A stretch of 9,389 nt of DNA. Origin: JAQVUB01 sp033809415 (GTDB taxonomy: Bacteria; Verrucomicrobiota; Lentisphaeria; Oligosphaerales; Oligosphaeraceae). The position numbers and the translations under genes are program-made. Below the pieces are notes generated by a model, which saw only the letters and a list, made by a program, of their open reading frames with translations, was not told where the DNA came from and searched no databases. The DNA lies in the NCBI GenBank assembly GCA_033809415.1, contig JAPXLT010000186.1, positions 1 to 9,389 of the forward strand, written 5' to 3'. Shown in pieces: positions 1-6,823 of the stretch (position 1 is its first letter; the number at the start of each line of letters is the position of its first letter).

Positions 1-19
1 GTGCTTTCCGTGGACAAAA
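1..19 (-). repeat. Interspersed intergenic repeat fragment
   Basis: These 19 bases are the exact reverse complement of 9088-9106 (core gtccacggaaagcac), so the same repeat word occurs at both ends of the window in opposite orientation. It lies in the 70-base non-coding stretch downstream of the peptidase/acyltransferase gene. I see no clear terminator hairpin in that stretch. Confidence 0.6.
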
Positions 20-70
20 AAGAAGATTCTGGGTAATCGTGCACGAATTTTTTTCGGGTTGCGGTTCGAA

Positions 71-2791
71 TTACTGCTTATATTTCCGGCAGAAGAGGCA
101 CTCTTCGTTGTCGCAAAGAAGAATATTCGGGTCTTGCGAAAGCAGCTTCATGCCGACCGCATAGAAATTTTCCGCCTCGAGCAGGCGTATTTTCCCGCAA
201 CCCAGCGTGCTTTCGTTCATTTTCAGGCCAGAGGCAAGTGCCTTTTTGAAAAATTTGCTATTGCCATCGACATCACGGTAGAAATCCCGGTCTCCGGGCA
301 GGTTTTTGGGGATGTAAACAGTACGCAGGCTGCCATCCTTGTTTTTGACCCGGCAAACGGAATCTTTAAGATACGGCAGGTCTGCAACGGTTTCCAGATA
401 GTGCAGGAACGTGCTGGGTGCCAGACCGCAGCCAAAATAGACAAGTCTTCCCTTGTATTCCACTAACTTGGCAAAGGAGCTGGTTTCACCGGTAGGAGGG
501 TCGTTTTCCTGCTGCGCTTCGAGGCAGGCTGCTGCAAGCGATCCAATGCCGGCCACTGGATGCGAAGGATGCCGCGAACGGATCACGCCAGGCATCTGCA
601 AAAATGTGCGCGGTATGCTGCCTACCCGAACCTGGGATGGATCCTCAGGATCAAAAGGACGGTAACGGCGGCCTTTGTTCAGCGTTCCCTCGAAGCTATT
701 AAAGGGTGACGTAAAGGTGGGCATCAATAGCGTGCCGGTCGAGCCGATGGCCTCGAGAAATGCCTCGATCACCGCCGTTTCACCACCCTCGATCCAACCA
801 AAGGCAGAAGCGCTGCTGTGCACAAAGAGGCAATCGCCGGAGCGGACTCCCACATTCTGCAAGGCGGACAGAATATCCGCATGCGTGATTTTTTGGTTGT
901 ACTCCACCTTCAGGAAGCCATGCTTTCCAAGAAACATCACTGCGCCGAGATACTCTTTGATCTTTGTTTCGCTGAAGACTGTTCCTTCTTCCCATTCCGC
1001 TTCGCGAATGACCCGCTGCAAAGTCTTCTGGCCATCCATATTGGAAAGCACCCGTGAAAAGGGACCATAGATCACCCCATCGGGCAGACTTCTGCGCTGG
1101 CACCTCGGAAGTCTGGTCTGATCGTGCGGGAAACCACGTTCCACACGGCTTGCAAGGACAGTTGCGGAGTAATCAAACCATTTTCCCTTGCGCTCTTCCG
1201 TGACTGGCGCCTGTTCCTTGATTTGCGCCAGATATCCTTGTGTAGCCGCCTGCAACAGCTCGATCTGCCGCTCGATTTCGGGATCGGAACCCACTTCGCG
1301 AAAATCCTCGAGGCGTTCGCAGTCACGCTGCAAGCGGTAAAGCAGTTGCTCCGAACCTTCATCCGCCGAGAGTCCTTTTTGCAGAATATTCCGGTACTCG
1401 ATTGCAAGATGGCTCAAGCCGTAAGCACCGGCCTGACGGACAATTTGCGCAAGACTTGCCTTGTTCAGGGTCACAACCGATGCAATCCAAGTGCCGATAG
1501 TTGCGCATATGCGGGCAAAAATTCTGCGATCAATCAGCTGCATAGTCAATGCCGAGTTGTGCCAGAACATTTTTTCGCGGCCAATGAACCATACGGTGGG
1601 CAACCCGACCGTCCGGTCTGTTAGCAGCGTATCATCATCATACCAGCCGCTTTCTGCAAACTTTGCCACTGGGAATGCATTTTTATCCTTCCATTGATCA
1701 AGGAATATTTCCAGCAATGCGTTGCCAAAGAATGGGGTTCCCGGTGCTGCCGCATAGACATGCAGTCTCTGGTTGGGATTTCCGGCCATCAGGCTGTCCA
1801 GATTGACCGCGCCGATAGTCCGTTCGCTGAGGTTTCCGCCAAAATGCTCTGCAAAGGCCGCAAAGCCGTACATCTCAGCACCAAATACCAAGCGCAGGGA
1901 AAATTCCAGTTCAGGCAGGTCGCCTTTCGCGATCAACTCCTTGATGCAGCGTACCATTTCGATGGCAGCGACAACGCCGGTGGAATTGTCGTCGCTGAGC
2001 GGTTCATAAAGGTGCGCCATCAACCAGAATTCCTTTTTCTGGCGGCCAGGGATCAATGCAGTCACTCCAGGAATGCTTCCCTGGTAACGGCGTCCATCAC
2101 ATTCCACTAAAGCCGTGACTTCCCCGACTTCTGCGGCCTGGCGCAACTGATCCCCTGCTCCGGCAGTAATGCTGAAGCAGACAAACGGCCGGTCGCCCTC
2201 GATAACGTGCCAATTCGCCCCTTCCGTGCCGGCGTTGACCCAGCCAATTGCCTCCGGTGCCTGGACACGGCATGCTTGCGCATAGTAGTCGCTGATCAGG
2301 CCAATGGCGCCAAGGTCCAAGGCGGTTTTCAAGATTGCCGCCCCAGGGACGGTGGACGGTGCGCAGACGACCAGCGCACCGTCGGCATCTTCGCCTGCAA
2401 ACAGCTGCGTTTCCGTGATAATCTTGACAAGCCGCTTCCCTTCCGGTATAGCCGCGGAACCCTTGACTAAATGGAAAGGATGACGCTGATAGTCGGCAAT
2501 GACCGGCTCGGCAAACGGACGCGGGCTTTTCCGGATGGTCAGCTTGCCTATCGTGGCATCCCAGGCCAGAGGCATGCACTTGTCTTGGTAAACTGTTTTG
2601 CCGTCAGCCGGGAAGGAAATCATCTCCACATTTTCCATTCCCGCCTCGCGCAGCAATTCAAGGGTGTATTCCGCCGCCGCCAGATATGCCCTCGAGGTCT
2701 GCGGAAATTCCTTTCGCCAAAGATTTTCAACTTCATTGTAGATGCGGTTCCGATCAACACAATTCAAGAACTTTGCAAATAACTCGTTCAT
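71..2791 (-). CDS. M28/DUF4910-type aminopeptidase-like domain fused to AAC(3)-family N-acyltransferase
   Basis: This 906-residue protein has two enzyme-like parts. Residues ~1-440 resemble zinc aminopeptidases of the M28/DUF4910 type. There is a PA-like insert at ~105-235. Candidate metal or catalytic residues are H260 (AHLYEP), D267/D268 (SDDNSTG), E306 (GAEMYG), D332 (NLDS) and H411 (FWHNS). Residues ~545-632 look like a winged-helix linker, as found at the end of DUF4910 proteins. Residues ~636-890 match the AAC(3) acyl-CoA-dependent N-acyltransferase family: GDCLFVHSSASAFG at 652-665, GTLLMPTFT at 686-694, RSRHPSHPVAGIG at 738-750 and STFLHYLE at 793-800. No stop or frameshift separates the parts. 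The ATG at 2791 is preceded by ggaaagag about 5 nt upstream. There is no signal peptide, so it is likely cytoplasmic. The AAC(3) label does not prove antibiotic resistance, since relatives acylate other amines. The substrate is unknown. It lies downstream of PaaK on the same strand. Domain calls are confident; the biological role is not. Confidence 0.85.
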   Translation of the reverse strand: MNELFAKFLNCVDRNRIYNEVENLWRKEFPQTSRAYLAAAEYTLELLREAGMENVEMISFPADGKTVYQDKCMPLAWDATIGKLTIRKSPRPFAEPVIADYQRHPFHLVKGSAAIPEGKRLVKIITETQLFAGEDADGALVVCAPSTVPGAAILKTALDLGAIGLISDYYAQACRVQAPEAIGWVNAGTEGANWHVIEGDRPFVCFSITAGAGDQLRQAAEVGEVTALVECDGRRYQGSIPGVTALIPGRQKKEFWLMAHLYEPLSDDNSTGVVAAIEMVRCIKELIAKGDLPELEFSLRLVFGAEMYGFAAFAEHFGGNLSERTIGAVNLDSLMAGNPNQRLHVYAAAPGTPFFGNALLEIFLDQWKDKNAFPVAKFAESGWYDDDTLLTDRTVGLPTVWFIGREKMFWHNSALTMQLIDRRIFARICATIGTWIASVVTLNKASLAQIVRQAGAYGLSHLAIEYRNILQKGLSADEGSEQLLYRLQRDCERLEDFREVGSDPEIERQIELLQAATQGYLAQIKEQAPVTEERKGKWFDYSATVLASRVERGFPHDQTRLPRCQRRSLPDGVIYGPFSRVLSNMDGQKTLQRVIREAEWEEGTVFSETKIKEYLGAVMFLGKHGFLKVEYNQKITHADILSALQNVGVRSGDCLFVHSSASAFGWIEGGETAVIEAFLEAIGSTGTLLMPTFTSPFNSFEGTLNKGRRYRPFDPEDPSQVRVGSIPRTFLQMPGVIRSRHPSHPVAGIGSLAAACLEAQQENDPPTGETSSFAKLVEYKGRLVYFGCGLAPSTFLHYLETVADLPYLKDSVCRVKNKDGSLRTVYIPKNLPGDRDFYRDVDGNSKFFKKALASGLKMNESTLGCGKIRLLEAENFYAVGMKLLSQDPNILLCDNEECLFCRKYKQ

Positions 2792-2841
2792 TTTTCTCTT
2801 TCCGGAGTATGGACATTGGATGAGCGGACGCCCACAATCTC

Positions 2842-2880
2842 TTTTTTTAACAACGAAAAAACACGAAAAGGCACGAAAAA
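2842..2880 (+). repeat. Interspersed 'aaccacgaa-acacgaaaag' family repeat, copy 1
   Basis: A T-run is followed by aacaacgaaaaaacacgaaa and then aggcacgaaaaa. The same word family occurs at 4431-4450 (minus), 6824-6861 (minus) and 9029-9057 (plus). It fills the 130-bp spacer between PaaK and the downstream fusion gene. The adjacent gcccacaa at about 2830-2837 resembles the same word at 9075-9082, so more than one module is shared. Confidence 0.65.
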
Positions 2881-2900
2881 ATTATTGTGGTTGCAGCCAC
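2876..2900 (-). terminator. Weak intrinsic-terminator-like hairpin after PaaK
   Basis: On the minus strand, 22 bases past the PaaK stop, the sequence gtggctgcaaccac can form a 4-bp GTGG/CCAC stem with a 6-nt loop. AATAA and six T residues follow. The stem is short and the T-run is displaced by about five bases, so termination would be weak. It could instead be part of the repeat family, because a similar but stronger hairpin lies in the repeat at 9065-9080. Confidence 0.3.
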
Positions 2901-2921
2901 CCTGACATTTGGGATGCTTTT

Positions 2922-4223
2922 TCAGTTTTTTCGGAGGTCTTTGACGCGCACTGCCTTGCCTTCGGTTTTGGGCAGGGAATCCGGTGCCACGAGCTGCACG
3001 ATCGGGGTGACCTGTACCTCGTCACGAACTTCACTGGCAATCCTTTTCCGCAAGTCTTCGAGCTTCTTGAATTCATCGCTGAAGAATTCGCTTTTCATCT
3101 CCGCCTTAACCATCATGAAATCACCGTCTTCATTGCTATCGAGCACGATCAGGTAATCTGAACCGATTTCGTTGATGCGCATTAGGATGCGTTCGATCTG
3201 GATGGGAAAGACATTGCATCCCTTGATAATGAACATATCGTCGCTGCGTCCAGTAATGCGGTCAATCCGACAGGCGCTGCGTCCGCAGGGACAGGTGTCG
3301 GGAAGAATCCGGGTAAGGTCGCGGGTGCGATATCGGATAATCGGCATTGCTTCGCGGTCGAGGGTAGTCAACACCATCTCGCCGATTTCTCCATCCGGCA
3401 CTGGTTCGAGCGTTTCAGGATCGACGATTTCTATCAGGTAGCAATCTTCCCAGAGATGCATGCCATTCTGATATTCGCATTCGAATGCCACCCCTGGTCC
3501 GTTCATTTCCGTCATGCCAAACGAATTATACGCCTTGCAACCATACAATTCCTGAATGCGTTGGCGTGTTTCTTCGGAATGCGGTTCGGCGCCGATGAAC
3601 AGTCGTTTCAGGCGGGTGTCGCGGATCGGGTCCAGACCGAGTTCGGTAAAGACATTGTGCAGACGTCCAAGATAGCTGGGTATGGCATGCAGGCTAGTTG
3701 TGCCAAAATCCTGCATGAGTTTGATCTGGCGCCGACTGTTCCCCGCACCGGCGGGAATGGACAGGCATCCCAGCAGTTCGGCGCCGCTCTGGAACCCCAA
3801 TCCGCCGGTAAAGAGTCCATAGCCACTCGAGTTCTGAAAAACATCCGTATGCCGTGTGCCGGCAGCAAACAGGGAACGTGCCACCAGATTGGCCCAGGAA
3901 TGCAAGTCCTTGCGTGAATGCAGCACGGCCGCCGGATTGCCGGTGGTACCGCTGGTGCAATGCATCCGAACTATCTCATCCGTCGAAATTGTCAGCAGGC
4001 CGAAAGGATATTGCTCTCGCAAATCATTTTTGCAAGTGAAGGGGAACTTCCGGATATCCTCGAGGGAGCGCAAACTGTCCGCCTGCAAACCATGACGCTG
4101 AAATCTTTCCCGGTAAAATGGGGAAAGTCCCGCCCTCGATACTGTCTCCTGTAGCTTTTTCAGTTGATAAGCCCTTAACTGCTCACGCGGTAGTGTCTCG
4201 ATTTCTTCCTGCCAGTAATTCAT
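2922..4223 (-). CDS. paaK: Phenylacetate-CoA ligase family enzyme (AMP-forming)
   Basis: An adenylate-forming enzyme that activates an aryl-acetic or other carboxylic acid with ATP and CoA to give an acyl-CoA, in the cytoplasm. At 433 residues it matches the usual PaaK length. Visible motifs are the ATP loop TSGTTGNP (90-97), FGMTEMNGPG (235-244), YRTRD (298-302), CPCGR (311-315) and the C-terminal GKAVRV (422-427), whose lysine K423 fits the catalytic lysine of the family. The frame stays open to an ATG at 4337, but those extra 38 codons only translate ATGGAC tandem repeats. The ATG at 4223 has aaggaagg nine bases upstream and gives the family-typical start MNYWQEEIETLP. No phenylacetate oxidation (paaABCDE) or indolepyruvate oxidoreductase (iorAB) gene is in the window, so the acid substrate is open. 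The next gene downstream encodes an acyl-CoA-using family, a possible partner. Confidence 0.9.
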   Translation of the reverse strand: MNYWQEEIETLPREQLRAYQLKKLQETVSRAGLSPFYRERFQRHGLQADSLRSLEDIRKFPFTCKNDLREQYPFGLLTISTDEIVRMHCTSGTTGNPAAVLHSRKDLHSWANLVARSLFAAGTRHTDVFQNSSGYGLFTGGLGFQSGAELLGCLSIPAGAGNSRRQIKLMQDFGTTSLHAIPSYLGRLHNVFTELGLDPIRDTRLKRLFIGAEPHSEETRQRIQELYGCKAYNSFGMTEMNGPGVAFECEYQNGMHLWEDCYLIEIVDPETLEPVPDGEIGEMVLTTLDREAMPIIRYRTRDLTRILPDTCPCGRSACRIDRITGRSDDMFIIKGCNVFPIQIERILMRINEIGSDYLIVLDSNEDGDFMMVKAEMKSEFFSDEFKKLEDLRKRIASEVRDEVQVTPIVQLVAPDSLPKTEGKAVRVKDLRKN

Positions 4224-4232
4224 TTCTTGTAA

Positions 4233-4240
4233 CCTTCCTT
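4233..4240 (-). promoter_or_regulatory. Ribosome-binding site that sets the PaaK start
   Basis: The minus strand reads AAGGAAGG with nine bases before the ATG at 4223. It is the strongest Shine-Dalgarno match near this gene and lies just outside the tandem repeat block, which supports 4223 over the in-frame ATG at 4337. Confidence 0.75.
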
Positions 4241-4245
4241 TTGAT

Positions 4246-4341
4246 ATGGACGATGGACAATGGACAATGGACATGGACACGAATGGACAATATGGACGGG
4301 ATGGACAACAATGGACTACGGAATGGACAATAGACATGGAC
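4246..4341 (+). repeat. Degenerate ATGGAC tandem array
   Basis: ATGGAC occurs eleven times, at 4246, 4253, 4260, 4267, 4273, 4283, 4292, 4301, 4311, 4323 and 4336, with spacers of 0-7 bases mostly rich in A. It occupies the leader of the PaaK gene and extends its reading frame artificially. It is a decayed short tandem repeat with no sign of coding or of CRISPR-like spacers. Confidence 0.85.
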
Positions 4342-4348
4342 TATCCGC

Positions 4349-4432
4349 CCGTGTAAAGTCCGTGTAAAGTCCGTGTAAAGTCCGTGTAATGTCCGTGTAA
4401 TGTCCGTGTAATGTCCGTGTAATGTCCGTGTG
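4349..4432 (+). repeat. 11-bp tandem array ccgtgtaaagt / ccgtgtaatgt
   Basis: Seven full copies of an 11-bp unit run head to tail from 4349 to 4425, followed by a partial copy. The first three copies read ccgtgtaaagt and the next four ccgtgtaatgt, so copies sharing a variant are neighbours, as expected from slippage or unequal exchange. The array begins eight bases after the ATGGAC block and ends 18 bases before the sigma-factor stop codon. Confidence 0.92.
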
Positions 4433-4450
4433 TTTTTCGTTGTTAAAAAC
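4431..4450 (-). repeat. Interspersed 'aaccacgaa' family repeat, copy 2
   Basis: The minus strand reads gtttttaacaacgaaaaaca, a shortened match to copy 1 at 2842-2880 in the opposite orientation. It abuts the stop codon of the sigma-factor gene. Confidence 0.6.
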
Positions 4451-5746
4451 TCACTCGAATCCAGCGAAGTATTTGTTTTTGACTGGGTCTCTCAATTTGC
4501 GCAATGCCGCCGTCTCGATTTGCCTGATGCGTTCGCTGGTCAGGTTGAGGCGTCGCCCGATCTGTTCAAGTGTTTCACAGGCATGATCATCGAGACCGAA
4601 GCGGCGGACAATTACTTCCCTTTCCTTTGCCTCGAGGGTGCCCAAGGCGTCCCGCACGGTATCCTTCAGTGACTCGAAAGCGACCTGCTCGGCGGGATGG
4701 GGGCTGTTTTCATCTGAAATCGTTTCCCCAAATTCCTGATCCCCATTGCGGATGCTGTGCAGTGAAATGGGCTGTTGTGACATCTTGATCAGGGCGCTGA
4801 CCCTTGCCGCCGACATGTCCAGTTTTTTGGCAACTTCATGGGCTTCGGGAACCCGTCCAGTCTGCTGCAGCAATTCCCGTTCGCACTGCCGGATTTTGCT
4901 GAGTTGCCTCAGGGTATTGATGGGCATTCGGATGGAACGTCCCTGCAAGGCGACCGCCCGTCCAATAGCCTGCCGGATCCAATAGGTGGAATATGTGCTG
5001 AGCCGATGCCCGAGTTCGTGATTGAAAGTTTCAACCGCCCGCATCAATCCGATATTCCCCTCTTGAACCAGATCAGGAAACGGCACTGATCCCCGCGCAT
5101 AGTTTTTGGCAATGCTGATAACCAGGCGCAAATTTGCCTCGACCAGAACATTTTTCGCCTGGCGAGCCTGTTCGCTGGCTTCCGCCAAGGTCTGCATCTG
5201 CTGTTTCGTCTCTGCATCGCAGGATTCTTGCGCACTTTTTTCCTGTTGCAGGAGCACATGAACGCAATCTTCGAAAAAACGGTCTCTCAAGCCGAGGCTG
5301 TTGAGTCGCCGGGTGAATTCATTACGAAAAATATCCATGGCGGGGCTTTTCGAACGCCACTTTAGGAAATTCTCCTGATGTTCAGCGGCCCAGCTGATGA
5401 GTTCCTCGAGTTGTTGGCTGACACCCTGCACAGTCAGTTCATCACCATCGGCTGTCACCATGCCGCCGGGCAGCCTGCCTGCCTCCGATGAATCCTGCAA
5501 CATACGAAGCTCTTGCAGCAGAACCTGTGGAAAATCGCTGATGATCTGGCGGATTTTCTTCCGGCTTTCGTCAACCTGGCGTGCCAAGGCAAGCTCTTCG
5601 TCGGCAGACAGCAGATTGAACTTGCCCACTTCCCGCATATAGGAAGCCTGCGAATCGGGTACCTGCCAGAAAGCCATCGAGTCTTGCTGATTGCGTTCTC
5701 TGTTCTCTTGCTGATAAACAGAATTGTTGTGTTCAAATTCAGACAT
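4451..5746 (-). CDS. RNA polymerase sigma-70 family factor (RpoD-like, no region 1.1)
   Basis: A sigma factor that directs RNA polymerase to promoters. The 431 residues contain region 1.2 (~30-62, ASYMREVGKFNLLSADEE), a ~110-residue non-conserved spacer (~85-195), region 2 (~197-268, DLVQEGNIGLMRAVETFN and TYSTYWIRQAIGRAV), region 3 (~277-350) and region 4 (~360-420, ending in a helix-turn-helix with SERIRQIETAALRKLR). It lacks the acidic region 1.1 of E. coli RpoD, which suggests a group 2 or a streamlined primary factor. Against E. coli sigma-70, the tryptophan equivalent to W433 is Y255, T440 is G262 and the -35-contacting R584 is S404, while Q437, R441, E585 and R588 are kept (Q259, R263, E405, R408). 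The ATG at 5746 has only a weak ggaag about ten bases upstream. MazG lies 91 bp upstream. The family is certain; the choice between primary and alternative factor is open. Confidence 0.92.
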   Translation of the reverse strand: MSEFEHNNSVYQQENRERNQQDSMAFWQVPDSQASYMREVGKFNLLSADEELALARQVDESRKKIRQIISDFPQVLLQELRMLQDSSEAGRLPGGMVTADGDELTVQGVSQQLEELISWAAEHQENFLKWRSKSPAMDIFRNEFTRRLNSLGLRDRFFEDCVHVLLQQEKSAQESCDAETKQQMQTLAEASEQARQAKNVLVEANLRLVISIAKNYARGSVPFPDLVQEGNIGLMRAVETFNHELGHRLSTYSTYWIRQAIGRAVALQGRSIRMPINTLRQLSKIRQCERELLQQTGRVPEAHEVAKKLDMSAARVSALIKMSQQPISLHSIRNGDQEFGETISDENSPHPAEQVAFESLKDTVRDALGTLEAKEREVIVRRFGLDDHACETLEQIGRRLNLTSERIRQIETAALRKLRDPVKNKYFAGFE

Positions 5747-5776
5747 AGCAACAACTTCCGAAACCGAAAAGTAATA

Positions 5777-5801
5777 CGTCGGTGAAACTGAGTAGCCGAC
5801 G
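5777..5801. other. Short inverted repeat in the sigma-factor leader
   Basis: CGTCGG (5777-5782) and CCGACG (5796-5801) can pair around a 13-base loop in the 91-bp gap between mazG and the sigma-factor gene. On the minus strand no T-run follows, so it is not an intrinsic terminator for mazG. It could be an operator or a leader hairpin, or chance. Confidence 0.25.
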
Positions 5802-5837
5802 CATTCTTTTTGAACACCGAAAATCTTATGATCGGAG

Positions 5838-6623
5838 TTATCCCTGATTTTTGGCTTGCAGCCACATGTTTTTTAATTCCAAGCTTGAGAATTGTTCGAG
5901 TGACTTCTGCTGCCTGCGTGCCTCTGCTTCCATCCGGCGGAAACGGTTCATAAACTTTCCGATTGCTCCTTGCAACGATTCTTCCGCCTCGATCTTCTGC
6001 CAGCGGCAGAGGTTGACTACTGTAAACAGCAAATCCCCAAGTTCTTCCTCCAAATGAACAGGATTCCCTTCCTTAATAGCACCTTTGACTTCCTCGAGTT
6101 CCTCCTCGATTTTTTCCACCACCTCAGCCATCGAGTTCCATTCAAAACCACTTTTACCAGCCTTGCTCAAGGTCTTCTGCGCCCGTGTCAAAGCCGGCAC
6201 CGAGCGCGGCACCCCATCCATGACCGAAAGACGCTTCTGCTGGCTGCCCGGCTCGCCAATCTTGCTCTTTTCCCAGCTCTTCAAGGCCTCTTCCGGAGAA
6301 TTAACCGTCTGACCAGCAAATACATGCGGATGACGTCGCAACAACTTCTCACATCCGGAGCGTGCGACATCCTCGAGGGTGAATTTTCCTTCCTCGGCAG
6401 CGATCTGGGCATGCAAGACAACTTGCAGCAGGAGGTCTCCTAGTTCTTCCTGCATCCCCTCGAAATCATCGTTTTCGACAGCATCCAGAAATTCGCCGGC
6501 CTCTTCTGTGAGACATCTGCGTAGGCTTCGATGCGTTTGCGCTTTATCCCAGGGGCAGCCATTTTCTGAACGAAGCTGCCGGACGATCTCGATGAAGCGT
6601 TCCATCTCCCGCATTGTATTCAC
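5838..6623 (-). CDS. mazG: Nucleoside triphosphate pyrophosphohydrolase MazG
   Basis: MazG hydrolyses NTPs and dNTPs to the monophosphate and pyrophosphate, and in E. coli it limits ppGpp-linked starvation effects. This copy has both MazG domains. Counting from the GTG, the first has GCPWD (22-26), the metal-binding EE..E at E40/E41/E44, EELGD at 59-63 and RRHPHVF at 96-102. The second has EE..E at E174/E175/E178 and EELGDLLF at 193-200. The length is 261 residues against 263 in E. coli. The frame is open to an ATG at 6749, but that extension crosses intergenic repeats. The GTG at 6623 has AAGGA five bases upstream. The in-frame ATG at 6614 is the alternative, with the same AAGGA 14 bases away. 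The sigma-factor gene follows after 91 bp with no terminator seen, so co-transcription is likely. Confidence 0.93.
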   Translation of the reverse strand: MNTMREMERFIEIVRQLRSENGCPWDKAQTHRSLRRCLTEEAGEFLDAVENDDFEGMQEELGDLLLQVVLHAQIAAEEGKFTLEDVARSGCEKLLRRHPHVFAGQTVNSPEEALKSWEKSKIGEPGSQQKRLSVMDGVPRSVPALTRAQKTLSKAGKSGFEWNSMAEVVEKIEEELEEVKGAIKEGNPVHLEEELGDLLFTVVNLCRWQKIEAEESLQGAIGKFMNRFRRMEAEARRQQKSLEQFSSLELKNMWLQAKNQG

Positions 6624-6628
6624 TCGTT

Positions 6629-6633
6629 TCCTT
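6629..6633 (-). promoter_or_regulatory. Ribosome-binding site favouring a GTG start for mazG
   Basis: The minus strand reads AAGGA here. Five bases separate it from the GTG at 6623, a normal spacing, while 14 bases separate it from the ATG at 6614, which is long. Confidence 0.5.
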
Positions 6634-6681
6634 TTATTGTTCAATAGAGGGTGTCCAAAAGGGGGCCAGGAGCTTTTCATC

Positions 6682-6727
6682 CGCAGATTACGCAGATTTG
6701 AACCGCCAAGACGCCAAGAACGCCAAG
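6682..6727 (+). repeat. Short direct repeats CGCAGATT and CGCCAAG
   Basis: Two adjacent 9-mers, cgcagatta and cgcagattt, cover 6682-6699. Three cgccaag units follow at 6704, 6712 and 6721, with one and two bases between them. These are recurrent intergenic words in PVC-type genomes as I remember them, and have no coding sense here. Confidence 0.6.
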
Positions 6728-6823
6728 GGGGCATTTTAGCGTTAGGCACTTCACAACCGGGACGGTTGCGCTACTTTTTAAACCGCATGCCATCCCATCC
6801 GCCTGAGCAACAACCCTAAAAAA

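Noticed and set aside
1072..1407. Separate minus-strand gene inside the fusion gene, in another frame
   Set aside because: It is an out-of-frame shadow of the linker region; the in-frame fusion reads through without interruption.
59..2782. Several plus-strand open frames of 60-170 codons opposite the fusion gene
   Set aside because: They lie wholly antisense to a gene with clear domain motifs, lack recognisable motifs themselves and have no convincing ribosome-binding sites.
71..2791. Aminoglycoside resistance gene
   Set aside because: Only the C-terminal part is AAC(3)-like, it is fused to a peptidase-like part, and the family includes many non-resistance acyltransferases. There is no mobile or resistance context.
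2922..4223. Complete phenylacetate degradation operon
   Set aside because: Only the ligase is present. No epoxidase, isomerase or ring-cleavage gene is found on either side.
4246..4432. CRISPR array
   Set aside because: Units are 6-11 bp and contiguous or nearly so, with no unique spacers of 25-40 bp and no cas gene nearby.
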